64,000 bases of DNA from Phalacrocorax aristotelis (Eukaryota > Chordata > Aves > Suliformes > Phalacrocoracidae), in the NCBI RefSeq assembly GCF_949628215.1, contig NW_027441212.1, positions 62,001-126,000 of the forward strand, in the 5' to 3' direction. Under the pieces are notes generated by a model, which saw only the letters and a list, made by a program, of their open reading frames with translations, did no database searches and was not told where the DNA came from. Numbering within the stretch: the stretch's first letter is position 1; each line of letters starts with the position of its first letter. A program made the position numbers and the translations under genes. Shown here in pieces: positions 24,056 to 33,314 of the stretch.

Positions 24056-25924
24056 CTAGTCCTGATCATGGCAGTCACAACTCACTTCCTGTAAATGTGA
24101 ATCAGGAGTCCCTCTATTACACTTAGAAATAAAATCTGCGCTTCTACTCCTCTGTCTGGGGACTTGCTCGCTGGAAACTGGAGCAGCAGCTTTCCTGGAA
24201 GAGCCTCCCTGAGTGACTGTTCTTCCTTGCAGTTCATGTACTCGTGCCTGTAGGGTCGAAGTAGGCTTGCCATCCCACCTCATCATGTCCTCTCCGTGGT
24301 CACGCAGGTAGAACCATAGGGTGGCCCGTGGTGTGTATCCCCTTCTTTGAGCCAAAGGACGCTTATTCCTAACAGCTGAGACACTGCTCTGTCGAGGTGG
24401 GGAGTAGGACAGATCTTCTTTGAGTTGCTGGACCTCTTGGGATAGTTTCTCCACAGCAGAGACAAGCGAGGAAGAGATATTTGTGTCGTAATCCCGGAGT
24501 CTATCTATCACCTCTGCCACCGTTGGTGTCTCGTCATCTTTCCAGGACATCACTGCCAATGAGTTTGCATGCGAAGATGGTGCGCTCCGTACAAACTTCC
24601 GCCACATGGGTCGTGTGCACTTGGCTTCATCTGGATCTTTGGATGACCGTTGATCATCCAGGTCACCATAAATCACCTCAAACACAGCTAATTCCCTTAG
24701 ATACTGGATGCCTTTCTCCATAGTTGTCCATTTTCCTGGACGATATGTAACATCTTCTTTAAAGGGATACCTTTCCTTCACTCCAGACAGGAGTCGCCTC
24801 CAGAGGCTGAGGGCTTGTGGTTTTTTTCCAATTGCTTTGTCAACGCCCCCTTCCCCAGAAAGGGATCCCAATTGTTTGGCTTCTTTTCCCTCTAGTTCCA
24901 GGCTACTGGCCCCATTATCCCAGCATCGGAGCAGCCAGGTGGCAATGTGCTCACCTGAACGACGGCTATAATCTTTTCGCATATCTCGCAACTCGCTTAA
25001 GGACAGGGATCGGGTGGTCTCTATTTCATTTATTACTTCTCCCTCCTCTCCCCGCGATGGCCCTGGTTCTTCATCATCCTGTTCTAAACGAGTTGATGTC
25101 CGCTTCCAATATTTCGTCTTGTGTATGGGGGCAACTGATACCGGTACGGGTTTATTTTCTGAGCTAGCTCCGGTACTTGTTGTGGGGGTTTGAGTGGCTG
25201 CAGTGCCTGTTGTCAGGGCTGGATTGCCTACAGTGCCAGTCACTTTGCATTTCAATCCAGAGACGTTCTCTTCCCGCTGGGGGCACTGAATACTGTTGAG
25301 CAGGGCTCGGTATGCATGGGCCAGACCCCAGCATGTTGCAGTTATCTGTGTCTCTCTGGAGTTCCCAGCGTAACAACATACTTTCTCCAAATATTCTACT
25401 AGTTTTTTAGGATTCTGCACTTGTTCGGGGGTGAAACTCCAAAACACTGGGGGTGCCCACTGCCCTAGGTATTTGCCCATGCTATCCCACATGCCCTGCC
25501 ACTCGTAACTATCAAGCCTCGGGGCAGATTTCTGGGTGATATTCTTAAATTGCTTAGTCAAAACCAAAACAACATGCCCAAAAACTAACAATAAGTGCAC
25601 CTTAACCACCCAAGGATGTTCAAGATACAAAAACGTTGTTGTAACAAAGGCACAGACATCATAGAACAAAGTTGCAAAGGTATTATTCTGTATTTCCTCC
25701 ATATAAAATCTCTCAGAGGAGGAGGTATAATTGCTAATTGCCTCAACAAGGTGGTATCCGAAGTACAGTAACGGTTTCAGCAAAAACCCCAAATACCAGA
25801 TAAAGCTGAAAACGAGTGTTTGTATAACAAATCTTGTAGGCAAAACATTACTAATCACAGCAGAACACAGCAGACTCAACAAACCAACACCGATTTTTAA
25901 CATCAACTGCAAAAAGGACAACAT
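24056..25924 (-). CDS. gag: gag of the provirus, with N-terminal hydrophobic segments
   Basis: Reading from the first ATG after the primer site (25924) gives 622 codons to a TAG at 24056-24058. The open frame extends upstream into the LTR, but an ATG there would lie before the primer site. The N-terminus is unusually hydrophobic, with probable membrane segments near residues 8-27, 33-58, 83-101 and 106-123. Later there is a capsid-like helical region (around YEWQGMWDSMGKYLGQW), a likely coiled coil (SAVEKLSQEVQQLKEDL) and a basic, Arg/Ser-rich C-terminus. No CCHC zinc knuckle is visible. Gag identity is inferred from position; the family's Gag sequence is poorly conserved. Confidence 0.8.
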   Translation of the reverse strand: MLSFLQLMLKIGVGLLSLLCSAVISNVLPTRFVIQTLVFSFIWYLGFLLKPLLYFGYHLVEAISNYTSSSERFYMEEIQNNTFATLFYDVCAFVTTTFLYLEHPWVVKVHLLLVFGHVVLVLTKQFKNITQKSAPRLDSYEWQGMWDSMGKYLGQWAPPVFWSFTPEQVQNPKKLVEYLEKVCCYAGNSRETQITATCWGLAHAYRALLNSIQCPQREENVSGLKCKVTGTVGNPALTTGTAATQTPTTSTGASSENKPVPVSVAPIHKTKYWKRTSTRLEQDDEEPGPSRGEEGEVINEIETTRSLSLSELRDMRKDYSRRSGEHIATWLLRCWDNGASSLELEGKEAKQLGSLSGEGGVDKAIGKKPQALSLWRRLLSGVKERYPFKEDVTYRPGKWTTMEKGIQYLRELAVFEVIYGDLDDQRSSKDPDEAKCTRPMWRKFVRSAPSSHANSLAVMSWKDDETPTVAEVIDRLRDYDTNISSSLVSAVEKLSQEVQQLKEDLSYSPPRQSSVSAVRNKRPLAQRRGYTPRATLWFYLRDHGEDMMRWDGKPTSTLQARVHELQGRTVTQGGSSRKAAAPVSSEQVPRQRSRSADFISKCNRGTPDSHLQEVSCDCHDQD

Positions 25925-25964
25925 GGTGCTGTGACCAGCACCTGTTGTTATCTCCAACCCTTGA

Positions 25965-25982
25965 GCCCCACGTTGGGCGCCA
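25965..25982 (-). other. Primer binding site, tRNA-Lys type
   Basis: In viral orientation the 18 bases read TGGCGCCCAACGTGGGGC, the site known to pair with the 3' end of tRNA-Lys(1,2). It lies 7 bases inside the 5' LTR, slightly more than the usual 0-3. Confidence 0.9.
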
Positions 25983-25989
25983 AAAAGAC

Positions 25990-26483
25990 TGTCGTGGTTT
26001 AGCGGCAGCTCCGCCCCACACAGTCGCTTGCTCACTCCCCCACCGGTAGATGGGGGAGAGAATCAAAAGGGTAACGCTTGTGGGTTGGGATAAGAACAGT
26101 TTAATAATTAAAATTAAAAGAAACAACAGTAGAAATGCAATGTAAAGGAGAACAACGAGAGCCGCAAAGCCCCGGGGGAGGGGGAAGGGAGGGGAGAGGG
26201 GGAACGAACCGCCGGAACAAACCGCACGCGCCGCAGCCGCTCGCCGCCCGCCGACCCGACGCCGCGCCGCCCCCGCGCTGCCACTGCCCCCCCTCAATAT
26301 ATTGGTCATGGTGTCACATGGTATGGAATGAACCTGCCATTGGCCAGTCGGGGTCAGCCGCCCCCACCATGGCCCTGCCCCTCCCAGCCCCGCCCCCGCC
26401 ACGCAGCAGAGCGCGGGAAGCTGGAAAGGCAGCCGCCCCCCACGGTGAGGAGAATTAACCCCTTCTCAGCCAAAACCAGCACA
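25990..26483 (-). repeat. 5' LTR of the provirus
   Basis: A 494-bp LTR, TG...CA, matching 19968-20465 with roughly 3.5% difference. In viral orientation there is a CCAAT box (GGCCAATGG, 26337-26345), a TATA-like AATATATTG (26295-26303), a GC-rich leader and an ATTAAA (26100-26105) that could serve polyadenylation. The outer flank is satellite DNA. Confidence 0.95.
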
Positions 26484-27965
26484 AAGCCTAATTTTTAACA
26501 GCCAAATCCTCACTCTCAGGGCTCAAATCACTCTCTTGACTCTCAAAGTCTCAGTTTTCAGTTCCAAACCTTCACTTTCAGGGTCCAAACCCCACTTTTA
26601 AAACACAAGGCTCATTCAGTGGTCCCAAACCCTCACTGTTAGGGTCCAATCCTGTCTTTAGGCTCAAAGCCTGTTTTAGATCCCAAACCCTCACTTTGGG
26701 GATCCAAACCCCTCCGTTTCATGGAGTAACCCTCATTTTTAAATACCAAACTCTCCCTTTCATTGTTCAAACCCTTCTTTTAATGCTCAAAGCCTCATTT
26801 TCAGGTCCCAAACACTCACTTTATAGCACCCAAACCCCTCTTTTAACCTCAAAGCCTTATACTTAGGACTGCAAACCTCACTTTTAGGGTCCAAACCCCT
26901 GTTTTAAAGCTCAAAGCCTCATTTGTAGGAGCCAAACCCTCACTTTCAGGGTCCAAAGTCCCATTTTTACACTCAAAGCCTCAGTTTTAACACCCAAAGC
27001 CACACTTTCATCATCGAAACCCCTCTTTTAATGCTCAGTGCCTCCTCTTTCGGTCCCAAACCCTCACTTTTAGCATCAACTCTGGTCCTTTAAGGCACAA
27101 ACCATCATTTTTGCTTTCCCAAGCCTCACGTTTTAGAGTCCAAATCCCTCGTTTAAGGCTAAAAGCCTCATCTTTAGGTACGAAACCCTCACTTTCAGGG
27201 TCCAAACCCCTCTGTTAAGGAACAAAGCCTCAGTTTTAAATTCCAAATCTTCAGTTTTAGGGTCCAAACCCCCACTTTTAAGGGACAAACCCTCATTTTT
27301 AGGTCCCAAACCCTCACTTCTAGCATCAAATCTGGTCTTCTAATGCTCAAACAGTCATTTTTTCATTCCAAACCGTGAGTTTCAGAGTCCAAACCCCTGT
27401 TTTAAGGCTCAAAGCCTCATTCTTAACACTCAAATCCTCACTTTCAGGGTTCAAATCCCTCTTCTAACTCTCAAAGCCTCAGTTTTCAGTTCCAAACCTT
27501 CACTCTCAAGGTCCAAACCCCACTTTTAATGCTCAAGGCTGCATTTAGAGCTCCCAAACCCTCACTGTCAGGGTCCAAACCTGTCTTTTTTACTGTCAAA
27601 GCCTCATTTGTATGTCACAAAGCCTCACGTTTAGGGTCTAAATCCATTGTTTGAGGCTCAAAGCATCATTTTTAGGTCCCAAACCCTCCCTTTCAGGGTC
27701 CAAACTCCTTTATTAAGGCTCAAAGCCTCATTTTTAACACCCAAACCCTCACTTCTAGGAACCAAAGCCCTCATTTAACAGTCAAAGCCTCATTTGTAAC
27801 ACCCAACGACTCACGTTCAGTGTCCAAACCCCTATTTTAATACTCATTGCCGCCTTCTTAGGTCCCAAACACTCACATGTTTTGCTCCAAACTGTGAGTT
27901 TCAGGGTTCAAACCCCTCTTTTAAGGCTAAAGGCCTCAGTTTTAGATTCCAAACCTTCACTTTTT
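26484..27965. repeat. About 62-bp satellite with telomere-like CCAAACCC/TTAGGG words
   Basis: About 24 diverged units close to GTCCAAACCCCTCTTTTAAGG, then CTCAAAGCCTCATTTTTAGG, then TCCCAAACCCTCACTTTCAG. Each unit splits into two related halves of about 31 bp. Inside a unit, AGGCT-caa-AGCCT and ACCCT-cactttt-AGGGT can pair as short hairpins. The array begins directly at the 5' LTR and fades out near 27965. Confidence 0.9.
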
Positions 27966-29225
27966 GCAAGGAGGCCAAAGGATCGCCTGTATTCTACTTG
28001 TGGGCTGTTCAGTCTGCACAAGAAAGGTGAATAAAAACTTACTATAAGCCATGGAATTAATAGTTTTATATATATTAGTTGACATACAGTTGACACATGT
28101 ATATTTGTTTTGTTATTTAGCTGCGCAGGAGATTGTCTCCTGCAGGTACAGAAGGTGCTGAGCTTACGGTGCAACAGAGATGAAGAGGGACCTACGAGTT
28201 CCTCCCTGCTGAAAGGAGGCAAAGCAGCCAGGGCTATATTTTTGTGCTGGCATTCCTAAAAGATTTCCTTTGTTTCCTGATGACTGCTTCATGATTTGCT
28301 TGATATTGACACCACGGTATGAAAATACCACTCAAAGCAGTTGACCCGCAACTGCTCCAGTCCCACAGAGCCCGTGCTGGAAGCTACGGCCCCCCGCTGC
28401 ACGGGGGCTGTGATATGTCCCAGGGAACACACAGCGCTGCTGTGCACGAATGTGAGGGTGCCTCTGTACCGCTATACTTTGCGTCCCAGCCTCTCTCCTC
28501 GGTTGGCATGGGCCAGTTGCCAGATTTGCCCGAGAGCTCCCCAGCATGGCCACAAGGTACCGGTACCGCCAGCACCAGGTATCCCCACGGTTGGGAGCAG
28601 CATTGTCCCCACCCTGGGGCAGAGAGGGGGAGCGCAAAAACAACACCCAAAAAGGGCCCCATCCCGCCCCAGTGGTGGGGATGGGGCAGCTCACCCATGG
28701 CAGCACCGCAGGGCCGCCTGTACCGGCTGCACCCCTTCCCCTTGGGAAGGAAATTCACCTCTCCACAAAAATCATGCTTGGGAGGGAAATTGTGGGCATG
28801 GGAAACCATTGGGATAGGAAACCATCCCAGGGCTGAGAAATCATTGTTGGCATGGGAAGCCATCACTGGGATGATGAACGTTGTCCTGAAACGTGGTCCA
28901 TGGTGACTGCTCTGGGAAGGATTGGCACAGACAGCTTGATGAAGGCTTGTCCCCGACTTCCCAGCAAGGGCCAGCACTTTCCCGCATGGTTTTCAGGCTG
29001 GAAGGAGAAGAAGAAACTACGTTCACATGGAGAAGGGTGCCCTGGCTCTCATTCCTGCTATGACCATCACAGGGTTAAGAACTGATTTGGCCAAGCAGCT
29101 CGGCTCTGAACCGCAGACAGTGCCTTCGGTCGGAACCTGCGGGTACCAAACAGAGAAGCAGCCGTGAGAATTCATGGGTCACAAGAGCACGTCAGTGGAG
29201 AAGCACTTGCATGGCAGCGAGCTGG
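27966..29225. other. Unassigned spacer between satellite and right inverted-repeat arm
   Basis: It contains the inverted, diverged copy of the ELYS intron-5 repeat at 28125-28320 and a GC-rich stretch at 28.3-29.1 kb that is open in several frames on both strands. Near 28770-28870 a short degenerate tandem repeat (gggcatgggaaaccatt-like) occurs. No gene is recognised. Confidence 0.5.
28125..28320. repeat. Diverged inverted copy of the ELYS intron-5 repeat
   Basis: It matches the reverse complement of 1655-1866 (and 50580-50791) through blocks such as aagagggacctac, ctccctgctgaaagg and tttcctgatgactgcttcat, at about 80% identity with small indels. Confidence 0.65.
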
Positions 29226-30265
29226 GTGCGCTGCTTGAAGAAGCTCTCTGGCCTCTCTTGGTGTGCAGCAACTCGCCAAGAACAAGCAAGGGATGGTGCG
29301 GCTGAAAGGCACCGGCCCAGAGCAGGTGGCAACTAGGGTCCCACCTGGACAAGCCTTTCCTGTAAGGAGAAGCCATTGCTCCCGCCATCCAGTCCCACCT
29401 CCTCCCACTGGCACCAGCCAACTCTTCAACTTGTGCAGGCAGCTCAGGGGCAGTGCCAGGACAGCTTGCAAACGCAGCGTGAGGCCCTCCAGCAGGGCAG
29501 GCTCTCAGCACCCGCTTGTGCTCACTAAGAGCCCCCGTGAGCTCACGCCCGAGACCTCTGCAGGCACCTTTTCCACTCTGCTTCCATGCCATGCTGACAG
29601 TTTTCACGATGACTGGGAAGACACAGCATGCAGAACCAAGCGACCCTGTTAGAAGCTTGCACAGAGGACCTGGGGCACTCCGGGGGAGAAAATACTAATT
29701 TAAATTAAAAGAGCTGGGTGTTGGCTTCGCAGCACCTCTCTCTGCCTGCGGGCATTTGCTCAGTGGGAGGGAGGGTGGGGGGTTAACGCATCCCTTGCCC
29801 ACCCCGCGGGTGGCTGACCTGGGCTGGGGATTGCTTATGTCCACAAACAGGTATTTTTACATTTAAGATAATATGATTCTATTTTTATAAAGAATAGATT
29901 TATTTTTTTACAAATAAATATTTTGAAATTATAATATTTGTATTATGTATATGTCTAGGTATAATATCATAAACATATACACACATACATAGATATGTAC
30001 CTACATATCCCACCACAAATCCTCAGAGGGAAAGGGAAGGGGGTGTCAGGAGGGACTGGGATGCAGGAGAGGGGTGACATGACCCTGGGGCCCAGGACTC
30101 ACCGCAGTTCCTGCTCTCTGCACTGCCAGGCACATGGCACAGCTCAGGCACTTCTGTCTCTCTCTGTCTGTCTGTCTGTCTGTCTGTCCCTCCCTCCCTG
30201 TGCTGCAGCCCCGCTCATTCGACTGCCTTCCACCTCAGGGAACCCACGGGTGCCTCACAGCTCGC

Positions 30266-30985
30266 ACCCCACGAGGCCGCCCCGAGGCACAGCTCAGGGA
30301 GGCCGGAGCGGGGCCCAGGCCCAGCTGGCTGCTGCCAGGACAGGCCCAGGGGCGGCCTGGGGCTGCGGGACAGGCCTCGGGGCAGGGGCTGGGGCCAGGG
30401 CAACATGGCCGCCCGGCAGCCCCTGCCCCAGGGCTCCAGCGCCCAGCATGCCCCGGGGTGCCCGACCCTGCGCGGCACCGCACCCCCAGCCCGAGCCAGC
30501 CGCCCCCCCGCAGGCCCCACGGCCGCCTCCCCGGGGCTGCGGGACAGGCCGCCACAGAGACCGAGAAGGCACCGGGAGCACGCAGGGACAGAGACGTGGC
30601 AGAGGGGGCGGGGCAGGGGGACAGAGGGGAGAGGGGCAGAGGGAAAAGGCAGCGGGGAGAGAGAAAGGGAGAGGCCGGGGCGCAGAGCGGGACACAGGGC
30701 GAGGGAAGGGCGGGAAACGACCCCGAGAGACTGAGACAGAGGGGGCTGTGGGTCGGGACAAGGAGGCACAGAAGGGCACAACAGCCACGGCCTCCAGGGT
30801 GGAGACGCAGGAGGAGCAGAAGGGGCCGGGGAGCAGGACGGAGGCCCCGAGAGCAGCAGGGCCAGCTGAGCGGGGGATACAGGCGGGAGAGAGGGGACAG
30901 GCTGCAGCACAGAGGGGAACCAGGTGGCCAGGACACGGCGACAGAGGAAGGAGAAGGCCAGGGAGTGGGAGAGAGGTGTAGGGAA
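30266..30985. other. 720-bp GC-rich, CpG-rich block present in one inverted-repeat arm only
   Basis: The left arm lacks this block: its sequence passes directly from about '...gcacccgtgggttcc' to 'ctatggtctcc'. The block is strongly purine/G-biased on the plus strand in its second half (ggggagaggggcagagg-like) and CpG-island-like in its first half, with caacATGGCCGCC at about 30400. The open frames on both strands are low-complexity and unrecognised. Confidence 0.7.
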
Positions 30986-31608
30986 AGGAAAACATAGCAA
31001 CAGGCAGTAGGACAGACAGGGAGGAGTTAGAAAATACAGGCAGGGAGTCAGACAGAGAAAGAAAGAAAGAAAAAACCAGTGATGGGAGATGGGAAGAGAG
31101 TAAAAGTAGCAGTTCTGGGCAACTGCCCCATTTCCTGATCACTGCCCAGGAACTGCTGCACCGTATCCGATCGTCGCTCATGGGCTCTTCCCTGAGCCCC
31201 TCTGACCGTACGCCAGCAGCGTGGCGTTATAACCTTGCCAGGCGCTCTCCAGCACTCCCTGACCATGATCACCAGAGACCTCTCTCTAACAAACCATCAA
31301 GTGCCTCCTCTTCATAAGCGAGCCACCAAATGCACACACAAGCACTGCTCTCTGCCAGGAGAGCCCTCACTAGCAGTTTAAATTAGCAATCAAGACTGGC
31401 AAGCACACTTGACAGCAACACTCAGTTCCAGGGTGACAAGACACGTAGATAAAATCTAGCCACTGCTTCACACCAGGAAAGTGATAAATGCCGGTCTTTT
31501 GCGTTACGCTGACATGGATGTTAATAACGGGAGATAAAGGAACTGACCGGCCTCCAGCTGCGTATTAGTGACAGCTGCTTCCAGCTGGTTCTTTGACTCA
31601 AGGCTTAC

Positions 31609-31711
31609 CTGGCCCACGGAACTGCTGGATCCTGCGGAGATGAGCATGCCGTTCTCGTCCTTTCGGAAGCTCCTCTGAGACCAATAGGCTGGATCAGAAG
31701 CAAAGGCTTTC
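31609..31711 (-). CDS. Possible exon in inverted-repeat right arm
   Basis: The counterpart of 17880-17982, reading SQRSFRKDENGMLISAGSSS with the same cag/gtaagc-type donor. Product unknown; low confidence. Confidence 0.2.
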
Positions 31712-32054
31712 CTGTGCCCTGGATTCCTAGGGTCACACACACCTGTGCTGCCGCTGTTCACAGAAGTCACACACCTGCTTCCCGCATCCTTCTCTCCCTG
31801 CCTATTAACATTACAATTGTAGTATCAAACTACCAGCAATCAGGCTTTCACTAATAATCCATGGTTTCGTCTGGGTTTAAACCAAGTTCAAGAGCAAGGC
31901 ACACCACACCGATGGCTGCTGTGGGATAAGCCTGCTCTTGAACCACGCCGGGTGATGCACGGCCCAGGAGTGAGTGACCTGAACCAACAGGCACGTCAGG
32001 AACCGTCACCTGCATTTTTCCCTCTGCCTCACGTATGGGTCACCCACACAGCTC

Positions 32055-32190
32055 AGTGCATTGGAAAACGCTTTTTATTTCAGGAACAGCTGTAATTCAG
32101 AAGGAACCGCAGAACATTTCTCTCCGAGCATCTCAAAGGCTCTCATTATCGTGACTGCTTTGGTGAGAACAGCATTCCTGCGATGGAAAC
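32055..32190 (-). CDS. Possible terminal exon of the truncated AHCTF1 copy, with poly(A) signal
   Basis: After an acceptor (aaaacttgcag) at 32190, the phase-0 reading gives 14 codons (VSIAGMLFSPKQSR) and a stop at 32146-32148; another frame stays open to an AATAAA at 32074-32079. It follows the putative exon 32609-32664 in compatible phase. This is a speculative gene end with no match to known ELYS. Confidence 0.25.
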
Positions 32191-32608
32191 CTGCAAGTTT
32201 TGCACAGAAGACAAAAGTACCAACAACATAAGAAACAAATGCTATCTTACTACGAGAAATTCTATTCTTTCATTGCATTTTCCGACTGGCCTAGGCTAAG
32301 AGGTTACAAGCATTGCCTAACAACTCACAAGAGACTATGGGTTGGCTCCTGCCTGGAGCTTGCTTCTTCCCCACCAGAAGCTATTTATGGTTGGTTACAT
32401 GGGAAGGGATGAATTGCAGCAAATAAATGGAGTGCGCTGACAACCCTGAGAGTCATCTTCCATGAGAAGAAGTTCTGATGGGGGATTAAACTACTTTTAG
32501 TTATCTGCGGCCTTATTTGCACGCCGGGCATGTCCTTATAGTACGATCTGCCCAAGGTCTTGGTCTTTTCTCATGGCAAAAGGACAGTAGAGAAGGGCAG
32601 TAACTGAC

Positions 32609-32664
32609 CTTCATTGCCCTCAAGTCCAAATATACCAGAACTGAGGTTGATTTGGCCACACCAC
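32609..32664 (-). CDS. Possible novel exon after AHCTF1 exon 22 (right copy)
   Basis: A 56-nt stretch with acceptor tcctacag and donor gtcagt. In the phase left by exon 22 it reads GGVAKSTSVLVYLDLRAMK without a stop. Human ELYS does not continue this way (expected next: a segment containing LTRSVF and LSKIGEVW). Confidence 0.28.
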
Positions 32665-33166
32665 CTGTAGGAAAATCATCTGACAGCTACTGGCCTCTTT
32701 CCTGCTCTTTATCGTTCTGCCTATTTTTAAGTAAAAGAGGCAGAAACAAAGCAGAAAGGTGTCAGCAAGTGGGAAGAGATCACTATTTGATCACACAATC
32801 AAGTCTAGCAAGATGTGTACACCAATAGCTTGATGGTAATCATTGTTTTAGTTTCAGCTCTCTTAAATTCTCTAAACATATTTACCATAATATAAATATA
32901 TGTATTTTGCATAACAAACATCATCATAACAGAAAAACTCTCTCTCAACTGGGTTTCTGCTCATTTCCTACCCATAACTCTCTAACTTTGGCCAACACAC
33001 GACTGCTGAAAGGTGCCCTTGGATGCACATTTCCTGTATTAGCTGGTTTTGTTACTGTTGAGAATGGCTTTGGTCTTGCAGCTGTAAAGCACGAGGGAAA
33101 AAAGATCAGCCTTGTGCAATCAGAGCGATGGTTAGTTGTGCGTTATATTCCCCCCCTAAAAATTAC

Positions 33167-33314
33167 CTTCTCTTGGTCCGGACGAAGGCAGATGGTAAGG
33201 CTTGGCTCTCTCTACAGCCAGCTGCCTCTGACCTCTAGGAAGGGTCTTGCCGTGCTGGGCCGAGAGAGAATTTCTGGCAACTGCTCTCTGTCTCCAGCGA
33301 GGAGCACGATCATT
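33167..33314 (-). CDS. AHCTF1: AHCTF1 right copy exon 22 (last recognised)
   Basis: Acceptor ttcaccag, donor gtaatt. It reads [16 protein letters not shown], then [16 protein letters not shown], matching human NDRDPRLRERSLARNS and [11 protein letters not shown]. It ends in phase 1. No following ELYS exon was found in the window. Confidence 0.9.

Larger units (their letters stand above)
19968..26483 (-). mobile_element. Endogenous retrovirus, class III (ERV-L-like), broken, no env
   Basis: A provirus on the minus strand: 5' LTR at 25990-26483, primer site, gag, protease, reverse transcriptase, RNase H, integrase, polypurine tract and 3' LTR at 19968-20465. The RT (LPQGW, YIDD), the lack of env and the overall order suggest an ERV-L-like family. 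LTRs differ at roughly 3.5% of positions by eye. gag, pro and pol lie in one reading frame interrupted by a TAG at the gag end and a TGA between RT and RNase H. The integrase also lacks a catalytic residue. The flanking bases do not form a target-site duplication, and the two flanks come from unrelated repeats. Confidence 0.92.
29226..31917. repeat. Right arm of large inverted repeat
   Basis: The reverse complement of 17665-19967. It shows what the left arm looked like past the provirus junction: here gcgcac is followed, in left-arm orientation, by ccagctcgctgcc, whereas in the left arm the LTR follows. It carries the extra GC-rich block at 30266-30985 and a (tctg)n microsatellite at 30163-30188. 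Confidence 0.9.

Noticed and set aside
26484..27965. CRISPR-like or true telomere array
   Set aside because: Units are diverged, contiguous and about 62 bp without unique spacers, and there is no run of perfect TTAGGG.
28319..28977. Overlapping 195-197-codon ORFs on opposite strands
   Set aside because: GC-rich spacer without splice structure or recognisable protein; opposite frames are equally open.
30134..31181. Several 230-330-codon ORFs on both strands
   Set aside because: GC-rich, low-complexity block with all frames open and biased composition (Arg/Gly or Pro/Ser); no domain seen.
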